From positions 372,001-436,000 of the forward strand of contig OZ024845.1 in the NCBI GenBank assembly GCA_964017145.1: a DNA stretch of 64,000 bases, written 5' to 3'. Below the pieces are notes generated by a model. That model saw nothing but the letters and a program-made list of their open reading frames with translations. It was not told where the DNA came from and did no database searches. The DNA comes from Agrocybe praecox. Taxonomy: Eukaryota; Basidiomycota; Agaricomycetes; Agaricales; Agrocybaceae. Positions 53,250-64,000 of this stretch are shown one piece after another. Within the stretch, counting starts at the first letter, position 1, and each line of letters starts with the position of its first letter. A program made the position numbers and the translations under genes.

Positions 53250-56240
53250 GATGACTCATGCTTATGTCGGGGTATCAATCATCCCTTACCACTAGATATA
53301 ATATCTTTCCTAGGGACCAACGCTCACGCTGATGTAGCAGTGTCAAAGGAAAATATCCGCCAAAGGGAAAGGTGGTATGTACCCAAATGAGTGTGTATTC
53401 ATTTTCGAATAACATGACTACGCAGAGCACGATGTAAATTCAGTAACCGTTATTCGACGAGGGGAAAAGGGATATTTTGAACGTACTGCAGTCATACAGG
53501 AGAAGAGTCATGGCTGACACTATAGGAGTCTCTGACTCAGTTCAATAATAAGAAAGGCCGACGGAAATTTACTCACACATTGCACAAAGGTCGATCGGGA
53601 TTGAAGGCATGAAATGGGACTCGGATTCCCTCGTTAGCGTACTTATATATATGAATGCCAGAACGAGTATAATTAGTGTCTGCATATCTAATGGTTATGC
53701 CTTCGAAGGTCTGTTCACATAGAGCCGAGCTCATCACATACTTACATCAGATAACCCCTAAAAAATGCTTTTTAATTCTAAATTTTCACCAAGCCACCCC
53801 GCGGTGCGTGTTGACCGGAGTTTCCCGTGAAAATGCTCAAATAGATAACACTGTTAGCGCCAATATCTGTTTGTGCAGGGAATATACATTAAGTTACATG
53901 TCTTGTGTTTTTCTTTACCTTTTCTGACACAAATAGATAAATGAAAGCGTCGGGGATGCAAAATATGGTATGCCCGAGCGTCTGTTTGTAGCGTTAAAAA
54001 AAGAGATGAACAGAGAACATGTAATTTATTACCTTTTTATACAGTAAACAGCATCCGTGCCAGCAGTGTAGATGTCATGTGTATTTTCCAGTGTTTCCCG
54101 GGATATTCTTGGGATAAACGGGTCGGGGTTACCATATATATCCCCGGGATATACACAGGACATTTATGTAATCGAGTATCTCCTGGTATATCTCCGGGAT
54201 GCTCTGGTTGGCGCCAGAAGTGTATTACATGGGAAATGATGAATGCTCGCCACTTAAAATAAGTAGCAAATCGACCTCCGATTTACAAAAAAAAAAAAAG
54301 GACGGAACTGAATTGTTATGAATAACTGGTGACCGGTGACCGGTTGACCGTTGCAACATTGAGCATTGATGCATTGATTCATGATTCCAAGGCGAGGTCT
54401 AGGATATTTTGTCACATCAATGATCAGCGGTTGGCAATAAGAAGCGAGCCCAGTTTTAGTTGCCGTTGGACAACCCACAAGGTATTCAATTTTAATTTTA
54501 CAATTATGGTCAATCTATATTTGAATGTATTTTATTCCAGCCACCATGCCGTTACGACCAAGCTGGCACATGTAAAGCCGTAGTGAACGTGCACCCTTTG
54601 TTGTCCATTGTGTACTCTCCCTCTATATGTCACACGTTGTTTTAATTTTACTATTTCCCCACCAACAGACGCCCGAATCGTTAGGAACACCAAGACGATT
54701 CTGTTTTGTCTCACCCCTTGTATATCTCACTAAGGAGAAGAGCATGTGCACTGAGCATTTTTGACAGTTAGGATAACATTTTCTCTGTCATTCAACTATT
54801 TCCGTCCCTTTCCCCTAGCGTATTATACATAAGTCGAGCTAGCCATGTACTCGAATAGTCTTATGGGGTCGTCATGGAGCAGTTACGTGGTTTCGGGCTT
54901 GTTCTTTCCTGTACCATTGTATGGTGGTAACCATAGAGGTGCGTTACGCCTCCTATTTGTTGGCCGGAGCACCGTTATGCGTTACGAAACCTAAAATTGG
55001 CGACGGGAACCTCGCCGTAATAATCGACGGCTTTGAAGCCAAATTCATTCTCCGCATGAATCAATGGTTCGGCGCTAGCAACCAGGACTGTGTTACGTGT
55101 TACAAACCTATAGACTAGACAACATTTTTGGGCGTTGTGACGTTGCCACCATACACACTGGTATAGTAATAGCATCATATGGAAGGGATCATGATAGACC
55201 AACAATCCTGAGAAAATGTATTATTACCCGATACCGATGTTGCTAATATGTGACTTGACTGGAGGGTTTATTTGCATGGTGGGAGCTGACACTTACAATG
55301 CCTTGCTACCATCATCTGCATCTTCTTCCCAATGGATTTAAGCTTACAAAAAATGAAGTAATTACATTGCAATATAGTACAGAACTTACAAAAAGGGGTG
55401 GAAAGCACTTAGAGGCCGCCAGCTGGGTTAGTAAGTCAGATTCATATCGTTCAGCTTGAACGGCGGAGTCATGATTTCTGATGGTGTTCGAATTTTGGAG
55501 CGCATCAAAATCGAACCAGGTAAACATTAATAATAAGTGTAAATAAGTGTAGGGATATAATCGCTCCGGATGACCACTTAAAACCTAAACATCGTATGTC
55601 TACGACACGAGTGATAGCGGAAAAATACTGGGGCAACGCGTCAGTAAGAGCGTAGGAATTGTTTGAGAACAGTACGTCCAAATTTGGAAGTGGTCATGGT
55701 ACCGATACACAGCTGGACACTGAGCTCAGATTTGATTGAGCAAACGTCAGGGTAACATGAGCGCGAGTTGTTGAGCATGGTTAGCTAGAAAATTGCTCCA
55801 AGACATTTTGCGAGAATTTTGGAGCCTGGTCATCCATAATTTATATGTCTGATTTAAAAAAAACTGAGAAGTCCTTCAGACAAATTGTTATTGGTAGGGG
55901 CAAATGTTCAAAGTCATCAGTAACCTTACAATTTACCTGTCCGCTTTTGGCCGCTTTTAGCTTATTTCTCCATTTCAAAAAAGCTACTAGCTAAAAAAGG
56001 TGAAAAGTTACGTTATTTTATCATCATTTTGGCCCTAAATCCGTGCAATTTATTTCCTACTGTTTCACCGAGGAATCAACCTTTTGATTTCAGGCACCTA
56101 GGTTTCTTAGCTTGTTACTTTGACGCTTTTAGCCGCTTTTTTTTTGGTTGTACAACCACAAAAAAGTAAATTGTTAAACTTTTGATGAAGATGGTTGGAG
56201 GAGGATGTCGTAGTTTGGTTCAAGTTCTGAGCACCAGTAA
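53250..56240. other. No gene recognised
   Basis: AT-rich intergenic DNA with short ORFs. A possible exon-like segment on the minus strand at 53640-53570 (EGIRVPFHAFNPDRPLC followed by GTGAGT) and a 40-residue piece at 55527-55400 (MFTWFDFDALQNSNTIRNHD, followed by a GTGCTT) could not be built into genes. The stretch 54085-54215 repeats CCGGGATAT palindromes. Confidence 0.4.
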
Positions 56241-56243
56241 TAT

Positions 56244-57096
56244 TATGAGTGTATGTTTGTACATTTATGATATTTTACATACATGCTCAAATTTGGATTG
56301 TCGACCACCTAAGTGAATTGTCGACCACTCTCGCCTAAGACGATTTTAGCATGCCGTTGGAGCCGGTCTTGCCTAGTGCCAATTTTGATGCGCATTTCGG
56401 CACTCTGGCGTTGATGATAATTTAAACTCAGCCCATGCGCGTCGCGCGAGATTTAGAATTAATTTTTCCATGTAAATATTAACTAACATAAGCTGTTTAC
56501 AAAATTTCGGCCTAATTTACTTAGTACAGACAGTTTGTGCGCCTTTCAAGTCCGTGCGGCCAGCCAGTTGTAACATGATGTGACAATCACGTCACTCTGG
56601 GACGTGCGTCATCATATTATGCGCATCGGATCGCTTATTTAGCGCGCGCTGATGAACCGTGGGATGCGGTATACCCCCAACGCGCACATCAGCCGCTCGT
56701 TGCTGAATCTACTCGTAGCGCTTCTCTAATGAGCCAGTATTACTTGAGGCTCTGTAAATATGTAGATTACAAGACAATAAGGGTAAAAATTAATTTATAA
56801 GGTACTAAGGAGTCAAATAAAAAGAGGAAAAAAAAAATCTAAATCTCGCACGACGGGCATGGGATGAGATTAAATTATTATCAACGCCGGAGTGCCGAAA
56901 TACGCATCAAAATTGTCACTAGGCGACACCGGCGGCAACGGCATGTTGAAATGACGTTAGGCGAGAGGCGTCGACAATACAAATATTTGGGTCGAAAATA
57001 GTATTTTTATGGTCGACAATCCAATTTGATGGTCGACAATAACAACATTTGAGTATGTATGTAAAAAAATAATAAATGTACGATCCGGCACTCATA
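56244..57096. mobile_element. ~850-bp long-TIR (foldback) element next to the C2H2 gene
   Basis: The left end (56244-56455) and right end (56880-57096) are inverted repeats of about 200 bp with many matches, for example TTTTGATGCG(C/T)ATTTCGGCACTC and GCATGCCGTTG. Near both ends the box ATTGTCGACCA is repeated (twice on the left, two to three times on the right). TATGAGTG/CACTCATA at the tips suggests a TA duplication, but seven bases just inside the tips do not match, so the ends are approximate. No coding potential. The right end lies about 30 bp after the stop codon of the C2H2 gene, so it probably forms part of that gene's 3' UTR. Confidence 0.75.
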
Positions 57097-57126
57097 GAGC
57101 ATCTTCCGTCTTGACGATGTCGAGCC

Positions 57127-59028
57127 ACTAGAATTCGAATTGGGAATCGTCACTCTCCTGCACGTAGTCCTCGTGCACTCGCATATGCTGGCCGAGGTTA
57201 TCGTGCCGGCTGAAATTCTTGCCGCATCCAGGATACATGCATTTATGAGCTGGGGGTGCGAGCAAATCAGTACGATGCTCACACAACAAAAGGATGAAAG
57301 AGGAAGAGGATGAAGAAAGAAAGAAAAGACAAAGGACCCACGTTTTTCATAAGTATGAATACTCCTCACATGCCTTTTCAAATGTTCGCCTCGGGTAAAA
57401 CATTTCCCACACCCTTCCACATCGCACAAATACATGCGCGCCATCTTGCCCCCAGCCACGCTCAGCTTCTTCTTTCCTGCACCGCTCGAAGCGCTCCGCA
57501 GATCCTCGAGATTCGGCATCGTAGGCACTCGCCGCCCACGCGACTTCTTCGTCAGGTTCGGCACGGGGATGGGCACAGGCAGGATGTTCGATGGGCACAG
57601 ACGCCGGCGGGTAGTCGTCGATGTTACTGTCGTCATGCCAGATGAGTTGGATAAGCGTGAGAGAGAGCGATGAGAATGTGTGGATGGGGATGAGGTGGAA
57701 TTGTGTCGTTGGCATCGCTGTTGTTGTTGGTCGTGGTCGCTGTATGCGCCGCTTTCGTCGCCCATGTTGTTGAATGCGTCGTTGTCAATGGTACAGAACC
57801 ATTCCACTGATGGGTAGCTTCTTGGATCAGTATTGTATTGCGCGGAAAACGACTGCGAACGCAGAATTCTGCCCTCGGCCATACTGCTGAATGGGAAGGT
57901 CTGATAAGGCGCCGATGTAGACAATCCAAGGTTGTGGTCGTAATGATTGTTGTTGGTGCAGGCGGTATTGTGACGCTGGACAACACGACGACGCGACCGC
58001 GATCGAGAAACAAATTCCGGATCGTCAGTGGCGTCTTCATCCTCCTCCGACTCGCTAGGCTCGCTAAGGAAGGAGTCTTCGCTCTCTGACTCTCCTCCGG
58101 TAACCTCGCTCTCTCCCTCGTCATCCAGACGAACCTGCTGGTGCAAAGGAAACAATAAATGCGTCTGATATTGCTCCTCATGCTGCTCTCCACTGCCGAT
58201 GCTCTGCATTTCTATCTCGGAAACTTCGCTGTCCGACTCCATGTACTGCTTTTGTTGGTGCTGCATATGTTGGGATTGCTGCGACTGCCGCACCATCTGG
58301 AACTGGACCTGCTGCTGCTGTTGTGTATGCGCGTGTTTCTCCCAATCATCTTCACCCTCAGCGTCCTCCTCGCCAGGCGCGTCCTCGTCTCGGGGCTCTC
58401 CGACGTCAGCCATGGTAATGGGCGTGACACCGACAGCAGCAGGGGGTATAGAAATGGTCATGCCATCCATGCTGACCATATACATATCCATGTCGACTAT
58501 GCCATGGGCGTGGATGGTCTCATCAGTCCAATGCAAGGGAGACTGTAGGTGATCCCAAGCAACGAATCGGGGTGGGATGGCTAATAAATCTGTAAAGACA
58601 GAGAGTGGGGGAACGGAGGTACCAGACTCTGTAGCTGGGGATAGTTTTTCAGGGTGAATGGTGTTCCCATAAAATGTGGATCTGGACGGTTGCCGGTGGT
58701 GGTGGTATCGTTGAGGAGCAAGTTGTTGTTGGAAAGGATAGTACTGAGGATGTGTTTGGATTGAGGACGAGAGGGCATAGTTTTGCTTTGGATCATTGTG
58801 AGAGGGAATAAAATCCTCCTGCTTGATCGTTGGAGGGGAGGAGTACTGATAGTAATGGGAAGTAGAGGGCTGTTGGGGATGCTGCCAGTCATTGAGAGGA
58901 TGGTGTATGGGTTTGTATGATGCGTAGCGGGGAACACAGAGGAGTTTCGAATAGTTCAAGTCTTGGTCGCCGTTTGAAGAGTAAACAAGAGAATCGTTGT
59001 CAAAGTCTGAGTAGAAATTGTAGCTCAT
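57127..59028 (-). CDS. C2H2 zinc-finger transcription factor (two fingers, Msn2/4-like arrangement)
   Basis: Two exons. The ATG at 59028 (MSYNFYSDFDNDSLVYSSN) is preferred to one 19 codons upstream at 59085. The N-terminal ~500 residues are low-complexity: Gln/His-rich runs, and an acidic stretch near residues 220-350 (EPRDEDAPGEEDAEGEDDWE, SEDSFLSEPSESEEDEDATD) typical of activation regions. Finger 1 is YLCDVEGCGKCFTRGEHLKR HVRSIH, followed by TYEKP. A 93-nt intron (57342-57250) splits the linker and joins in frame. Finger 2 is HKCMYPGCGKNFSRHDNLGQ HMRVH, and the protein ends DYVQESDDSQFEF at 57127. Both fingers keep all four zinc ligands. The TxEKP linker and paired C-terminal fingers fit stress-response regulators binding AG-rich sites. 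Without splicing, the frame runs into unrelated residues. Confidence 0.85.
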
Positions 59029-59464
59029 TGTGGGCAGCGGTGCAAAAGAAAGCTGGTCGAGTCTGTTAGTTATGTATTGACACAATATATTCGTCTCAAC
59101 ACTGGGATACTATATTCTCTAGAATTATTTTTCAGGAGGGAATAGATGATATTCTCGGGCAGCGAATCAAGTCATCTGATTGCTCCGACTCGGATTTATA
59201 TCATGATTGGTTCTTCAGCAATTAGATTGTTGTTCATGCCACATGGTCGGAGGCGAATACTATTATCTCTTCAGACCATTTAACCTGTCAATATTTTCCC
59301 ATTCACACTATTGCGGTGTAGTGTAGTATCTCCAACGATCTAAATGAATGTTACGTTAGACGGCTTCTAAATCCCAGGAATTAGCAGAACCAAAAAAACC
59401 TAGACAGTTAGTGATACTTGGAACGTGATGGAGAGCATGAAACTCGATCATCACTGCCCGTCCC
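59029..59464. other. Upstream region of the C2H2 gene
   Basis: No coding potential. It presumably contains the promoter of the C2H2 gene; no specific site is recognised. Confidence 0.35.
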
Positions 59465-59998
59465 TATGGAAACCCGGGCTGTCAAGCTTCAAAAGTAGCC
59501 AAACATGACCGGCATGAGTTGCCGAACATTCATGGCTCTTGGGACAAAGCGCATCAGCGTGCGTGCGCGTGAATTTTTGGTCTTTCAACATCGTCCTCAA
59601 AGTTCCCGCACAACGAGAACGATTTTCTACAACGATAAGAAAATATTTTCCACAAGGTACTGCGAGACACGTCCAAATCGATAAATCAGTCGGAGTTTAA
59701 AATGTGGGAAATTACACTTGGAGGAGAAAAACCTTAGTGATATATTTCAAAATTTATTACACATATAAATATGCATACTATATATATAAATACACATTAT
59801 CGTATTTTTGAACAGTAGAAAGCTCTTCTCAACACGCGGGAACGTTGTGGACGATGTTGAAAGTCCAACAATTCACATACACGCACCGCTGATGCGCTTT
59901 GTACCAAGAGCTTTGAGCCAAGATTGAAGAATGATCGGCAACTTATGCCGGTCATGTTTGGCTACAGGTTTTTTAGCTTGACAGTCCGGGTTTCTATA
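59465..59998. mobile_element. ~534-bp long-TIR (foldback) element
   Basis: The left 59465-59635 and right 59830-59998 segments are inverted repeats of about 165 bp. Shared blocks include TA(T/A)(G/A)GAAACCCGG(G/A)CTGTCAAGC, TAGCCAAACATGACCGGCAT, ACAAAGCGCATCAGCG and CTTTCAACATCGTCC. Only about 200 AT-rich bases separate the arms. It has no coding potential. Confidence 0.75.
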
Positions 59999-60466
59999 CG
60001 TCCCCGCTTATTCATGTTCGTGTGCAACCAACTTTGCGACAATTACAAAGGAAAGAAGATCCTCGGGTGCGACATCTTATGTTACTCCTACTCTGGCAAC
60101 CTCAGTGGTGGGAAAGGCTTCGAATACCATCACTCAAGTGTCGAAAGGCATGCACTGTCATGCTTTATACCCGGTTAAAGCACGTTTAACGTACTAAGAT
60201 ATAATAACTACTGATACCCATTTTTATCTTGCATCGAATTATCTGGTTCCTTTGAGTGAAAACATATGTATGTGAACCCTGTGAAATGTCGATTTTAATA
60301 GAGATTGGCGCTCCATTTACTAGATAATAATATGAACTACACCTACGCATATTAGAAAATGCACCATTTACCGAGACATTTTATAATTGACTTTGGAACA
60401 AACTGGTTACATCGGCCAACTGGACATATGTGGGGGTTGTACTTGTTCTCAGAGTGATTAATCCCT

Positions 60467-60671
60467 CACGACGGGCGCCGATACCTGTATATCGGAAATA
60501 CAGCCTAATGTGTATATGTTAACCTGTATTTCCAAGATACAGTTATCGGCCATACTATATATATATAGGAATCCCGAGTCTGTATCCCCGACATACAGGT
60601 TAAATAGGTACAGGCGACCTGTATTTATCGACCAGTGTTTCTCTGACAAACAGGTATCTGCACCTGCCGTG
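60467..60671 (-). repeat. ~200-bp palindromic TIR element, copy B
   Basis: Reverse-oriented relative of 51472-51672. It shares TAGTATGGCCGATA, ATCTTGGAAATACA and the terminal GGCGCCGATACCTG box. A clean target duplication is not visible here (CCT on one side, CTA on the other). Confidence 0.75.
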
Positions 60672-61598
60672 CTATGAAACTGTTATGCTGACAGATAAAT
60701 CAAAGATACTGCGAAAATAGAAATATCGCGTGCCATACACCTGATAAATTTCCGCATGGTTTAACTTTGGTCTCAATTCAATCTCGACTCAATTCTCATT
60801 GTTCGACATTCATGCGACTTATCTTTCTACCACCAGTAAAATTGGGTCAAATTCTGACTCATGTATCCGTACCGTCATGTTTTTCACAGCAGGGAAGGCT
60901 AGATGTTAAGTTGTCTAAGGAACCGTAGTATGACTGATCATACACCTGGTCGATTTACACACTATTAAATTGATACTGCAAGGCTACCAACAAGATACCA
61001 AAGAACCTTTTGTGAGGCTATTAATTAGCCTGAGAGTGTGCATTCATTACTTGGTTACAAACCGAGAAGGAGTCAGAGGTCCAATGACGGTTCAAGAAAA
61101 GATAAACTTTCTCCTTTAGGAGGATACCATGACATGCTACAGAATGTTGATGAAACCGTCGCTCGGCATCCCAAGATACTTTCAAATGTTCGTTTGGAGA
61201 GAAGAGTTGCTTCGAACTGTTGCCACGTTATTATCGGTCGTCTCAGACTACTCCAGTATCCTCGTCCCGAAACTCAGCTACGTGCTACCACCGTTCGAAC
61301 CAATGTGAAAAGAAAGGGATTGCCTTTTTGTCTTATTCATGATGCTGGGAAATCGAAGAATATTGGTCTGAGTTTGTTTTGTCTTGTTCCCTTCGCATCG
61401 ACTTGGTCGTGATGGTAGTTCTGATACACCCCAAATGGTAGGTATCGGTGTGTAATATGATAGGAGAAGTCGTCTTTAGTGGACTGCGATTATTCACATA
61501 TGTTTTATATGCTCCATTTTCCTTTTTTTGCGGTCTATTGCTTTGTACTTCTGCCTGTGATGTAGATGCCGAACCTGTCAGGGCAACACTAAGATCAG
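60672..61598. other. No gene recognised
   Basis: Short ORFs only; one plus-strand frame of 124 codons (61038-61412) has no recognisable motif. Confidence 0.35.
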
Positions 61599-61627
61599 TG
61601 TGACAAGGCCACCAACAAAGACAAAGC

Positions 61628-61674
<47 letters not shown>

Positions 61675-62066
61675 AGAGAGAGAGAGACACTCAATGGTTC
61701 TAAGAGATCACACCAATGATAGTGGATATCCTAAGAGATTGAAGCTGGGGCTACAGCTACATACATGTCCAGTATATATACCCTACAGCTATTCTAGAAG
61801 ATTCCTCCATGACATCATAGAAAGGAATGATGAATAAGGCAATGACATCATAAAGAAAGTAAAAGAATGATGTGGAATGATGTAGAATGGATGAGGCTAT
61901 GCTCATGGGAAATTAAAGTGATAAGTATCTAATCAAATGGTAATCAAAAGATAATCAAGAGATAATCAAAGATATGAAACAGATAAGATATCTACACATC
62001 TACAAAAGGGAAAAATGCGAAATAAATATAGGAAAATAAGGAAAAATAGGGGAAACCCTGACATCA
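61599..62066 (-). repeat. 3' LTR of a chromovirus
   Basis: On the coding strand it begins TGATGTCAGGGTTTCC immediately after a purine tract (AGAGAGGGGG) and ends CTTGTCACA, 468 bp. It contains a (GA)n microsatellite at 61629-61689. The five bases outside its outer end are ATCAG; the partner copy lies beyond the window. Confidence 0.8.
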
Positions 62067-64000
62067 CCCCCTCTCTAAGGCACATTTCCCACAATGTGCA
62101 CATGTATGACTGAGTTTGGAGGGTTTCAGAGGAGGTGGAGGTTCAGTAAAATTAATTAAAGGAGAAAATGAAAGTCTATCAAAAGTGAGAGCAGAAATTT
62201 TTCTGGGAGCAGCAGGGTGTTTTGCATGAAATTCCTTGATTGATTTAGCTGCCTTCTTCAAATTTTCAGCAGGTTCCCAAGTACTTTCTTCATTTGGGTA
62301 GTTTTTCCATTTAACCAAGTACTGCAGCTTATTTCTGAATAATCTGCTGTCCTTGATGTATTCAACTTCCCATTCAGGGTTTTCACCTTTGATAACTGGT
62401 GGAGGTCTGGAAGGGGGCTTTCTACCAACTGGATCAGGATGATGGGGCATGAGCTTGACCACATTGAATACAGGATGGATCTTCATGGTAGCAGGCAATT
62501 TCAATTCATAGGCATTTGAACCAACAACTTTGGTGATTTTGTATGGTCCATATCTCTTGTCATCCAGTTTCTTGGACGGCCTATCAGTCTTTAGATCCTT
62601 GCCATCTAGCCAAACCATGTCTCCAACCTTGTACTCAGTAGGAGCACCTCTGTTTCTATCATAGAATCTAGCCATGTCATCAGCAGCCTTTTTGAGTGCA
62701 GACTCTGCTTCTTTCCTGGCCTCTTCCATGCTTTTCACAAAGGTATCTACAGTGTCCATCTTGCTGTCTCTGAGAGGTTCTGTGCCCATTCTTGGATGTC
62801 TACCATTGTTGAGCATGAATGGTGTTTGTCTGGTAGAGGCCTGAACTTTGTTGTTGTAGGAAAATTCAGCCAAGGCCAACCATTCTACCCAGTCATCCTG
62901 TCTATGGTTTATGAAGAGCCTGAGATATTGTTCTACTTCTTGGTTGACTCTCTCAGTCTGACCATCAGTTTGAGGATGGTAGGCTGTAGATGAAGCAGTC
63001 TGAATACCCAGTATAGAGTTGAGCTCTTTCATAAACTTGGAGACAAACTGAGGACCTCTATCACAGATGATTTTGATAGGTAGACCATGCAATTTCCAGA
63101 CATAGTCCCTGTAGAGCTTAGCAGTACCTTCAGATGTGACCTCATCTGTGGTAGGTATAATGTGAATCATCTTGCTAAGCCTGTCTACAACTATCATAAT
63201 GGCATTATACCCTTGACATTCAGGTAAGCCAGTGATAAAATCCACAGAAATAGTCTGCCAAACATCAGAGGGAATCTCAGTTGGAGTCAGGAAGCCAACA
63301 GGTTTAGCAGGGAATGTCTTGGTCCTATTACATCTATCACATCCTCTGGTGTATGCTGCAATATAATGGGACATTCCTGGCCACCAATAATTTCTAGAGA
63401 CTAACTCTATTGTCTTCCATTTTCCTGGATGTCCAGCAATGTAGGCATCATGATGCAGTTCCACAATTTTCCTTCTGAGGTCTTTGTCTTTTGGAACATA
63501 CACCTTTCCTCTGTAGAGAACAAGCCCTTGCTCCTCTGACCATTCCTGTCCATCTATCTTCTTGGTTGAAGACTTCTTCATCTCTTGTACTGCCTTGACC
63601 ACTTTCTCATCAAAGTCCTTTGCTTCTCTAATCTTCTTGAGAAGATCAGTCTCAGGACCAGCCAATGTGGTATGACCCTGTTTGAGAGCCTGGATCTTGA
63701 AGTAGGAAGGTTTGAGGAGAACTACATTTTCATTATCATTCTCCCCCTTCTTATGGTCTGATCTCCTAGACAATGCATCTGGCTTTAAGGACTTTTTACC
63801 AGGCCTATGATGAAGAGAAAAATCAAATCTGGACAAAAAGAGTGACCATCTGGCCTGCCTTCTGGTTAACTTCTGGGCAGTCATAAAGTACTCTAGATTT
63901 TTGTGGTCTGTCCAAATCTCAAAGGTATGTTGAGTCCCTTCAAGATAATGTCTCCATTCATCTAGTGCTCTGATAATAGCCAGCATTTCCTTGTCATGGA
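62064..64000 (-). CDS. Chromovirus pol: end of RNase H, integrase and chromodomain (5' part outside window)
   Basis: The frame is open from the right edge to a stop at 62064. It starts within RNase H (HDKEMLAIIRALDEWRHYL, WTDHKNLEYF, PDALSRR). Integrase follows with its zinc region (HHDAYIAGHPGKWKT..YWWPGM, CDRCNRTK) and catalytic core SVDFITGLPE (Asp about 249 from the first Met), ICDRGPQFVSKF and DGQTERVNQ, so the DDE residues are present. After a GPYKI..V..NAYEL segment comes a canonical chromodomain near residues 555-605 (EWEVEYIKDSRLFRNKLQYL then VKWKNYPNEESTWEP). The C-terminal tail has CAHCGKC, a CxxC pair. The reading frame runs through the polypurine tract and its TGA stop is the first three bases of the LTR. 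No frameshift was seen. Confidence 0.92.
   Translation of the reverse strand, partial: HDKEMLAIIRALDEWRHYLEGTQHTFEIWTDHKNLEYFMTAQKLTRRQARWSLFLSRFDFSLHHRPGKKSLKPDALSRRSDHKKGENDNENVVLLKPSYFKIQALKQGHTTLAGPETDLLKKIREAKDFDEKVVKAVQEMKKSSTKKIDGQEWSEEQGLVLYRGKVYVPKDKDLRRKIVELHHDAYIAGHPGKWKTIELVSRNYWWPGMSHYIAAYTRGCDRCNRTKTFPAKPVGFLTPTEIPSDVWQTISVDFITGLPECQGYNAIMIVVDRLSKMIHIIPTTDEVTSEGTAKLYRDYVWKLHGLPIKIICDRGPQFVSKFMKELNSILGIQTASSTAYHPQTDGQTERVNQEVEQYLRLFINHRQDDWVEWLALAEFSYNNKVQASTRQTPFMLNNGRHPRMGTEPLRDSKMDTVDTFVKSMEEARKEAESALKKAADDMARFYDRNRGAPTEYKVGDMVWLDGKDLKTDRPSKKLDDKRYGPYKITKVVGSNAYELKLPATMKIHPVFNVVKLMPHHPDPVGRKPPSRPPPVIKGENPEWEVEYIKDSRLFRNKLQYLVKWKNYPNEESTWEPAENLKKAAKSIKEFHAKHPAAPRKISALTFDRLSFSPLINFTEPPPPLKPSKLSHTCAHCGKCALERG

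Noticed and set aside
53570..53640. Exon-like piece EGIRVPFHAFNPDRPLC on the minus strand
   Set aside because: Followed by a good GTGAGT, but no adjoining exons or family could be identified.
1..64000. tRNA, rRNA or other RNA genes
   Set aside because: No segment with A- and B-box spacing and a cloverleaf, and no rRNA-like block, was found by eye; a covariance search would be needed to exclude them.

Overview
The window looks like nuclear DNA of a mushroom-forming basidiomycete (Agaricomycetes). The signs are many short introns (about 45-65 nt, GT..AG), an expanded F-box-like family, an HNH_2-type gene, a CxC2/KDZ transposase, Ty3/gypsy elements with chromodomains, and a two-finger C2H2 regulator. 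It is a repeat-rich accessory region with few intact host genes and many paralog fragments. No database search was possible; family names come from motifs read in the sequence.

Layout. 1-2.8 kb: an F-box-like gene cut by the left edge and a decayed paralog. 5.5-7.7 kb: a decayed KIN4/Snf1-like protein kinase. 9.2-10.0 kb: an intact MAPEG-family (microsomal glutathione S-transferase 3-like) gene. 10.6-15.8 kb: three more F-box-like fragments, one of them a 5' half and another a 3' half separated by about 2.3 kb. 16.84-29.69 kb: a roughly 12.85-kb terminal-inverted-repeat element, which is the main discovery here. It has nearly identical ~52-bp TIRs and two large subterminal minisatellite arrays in inverted orientation built on the same core (TTAATCCATC / GATGGATTAA). 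Between them lie a ten-exon CxC2-KDZ transposase and four further genes. One of these is itself broken by an 805-bp TIR element flanked by the 7-bp direct repeat TGCACAG.

30.3-32.8 kb: a 2OG-Fe(II) oxygenase relic and an HNH_2-type gene that appears to lack the catalytic histidines. 33.4-36.4 kb: a small low-complexity gene and an intact 520-residue F-box-like gene. 37.5-48.8 kb: a patchwork of a 266-bp fragment of the 9-kb MAPEG gene, then a second copy of the 33.4-34.7 kb segment, split by a 9,706-bp Ty3/gypsy element. That element has 379-bp LTRs with no difference seen, a TATTC target duplication and one uninterrupted 2,925-codon gag-pol frame. Its polyprotein holds a four-times-repeated module of unknown function between zinc knuckle and protease, and a long C-terminal extension after the integrase/chromo-like region.

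49-60.7 kb: several small foldback/TIR elements (a nested TA-flanked pair, two copies of a ~200-bp palindromic element, two long-TIR elements), a degenerate multi-TM protein gene, and an intact C2H2 transcription factor gene. 61.6-64.0 kb: the 3' part of a second Ty3/gypsy chromovirus whose stop codon is formed by the first three bases of its LTR; it runs off the right edge.

The KDZ transposase would be expected to act on the TIRs and perhaps on the subterminal arrays; the roles of the accessory genes are unknown. The host genes (MAPEG, C2H2 factor, F-box-like) look unrelated to one another and form no functional cluster.
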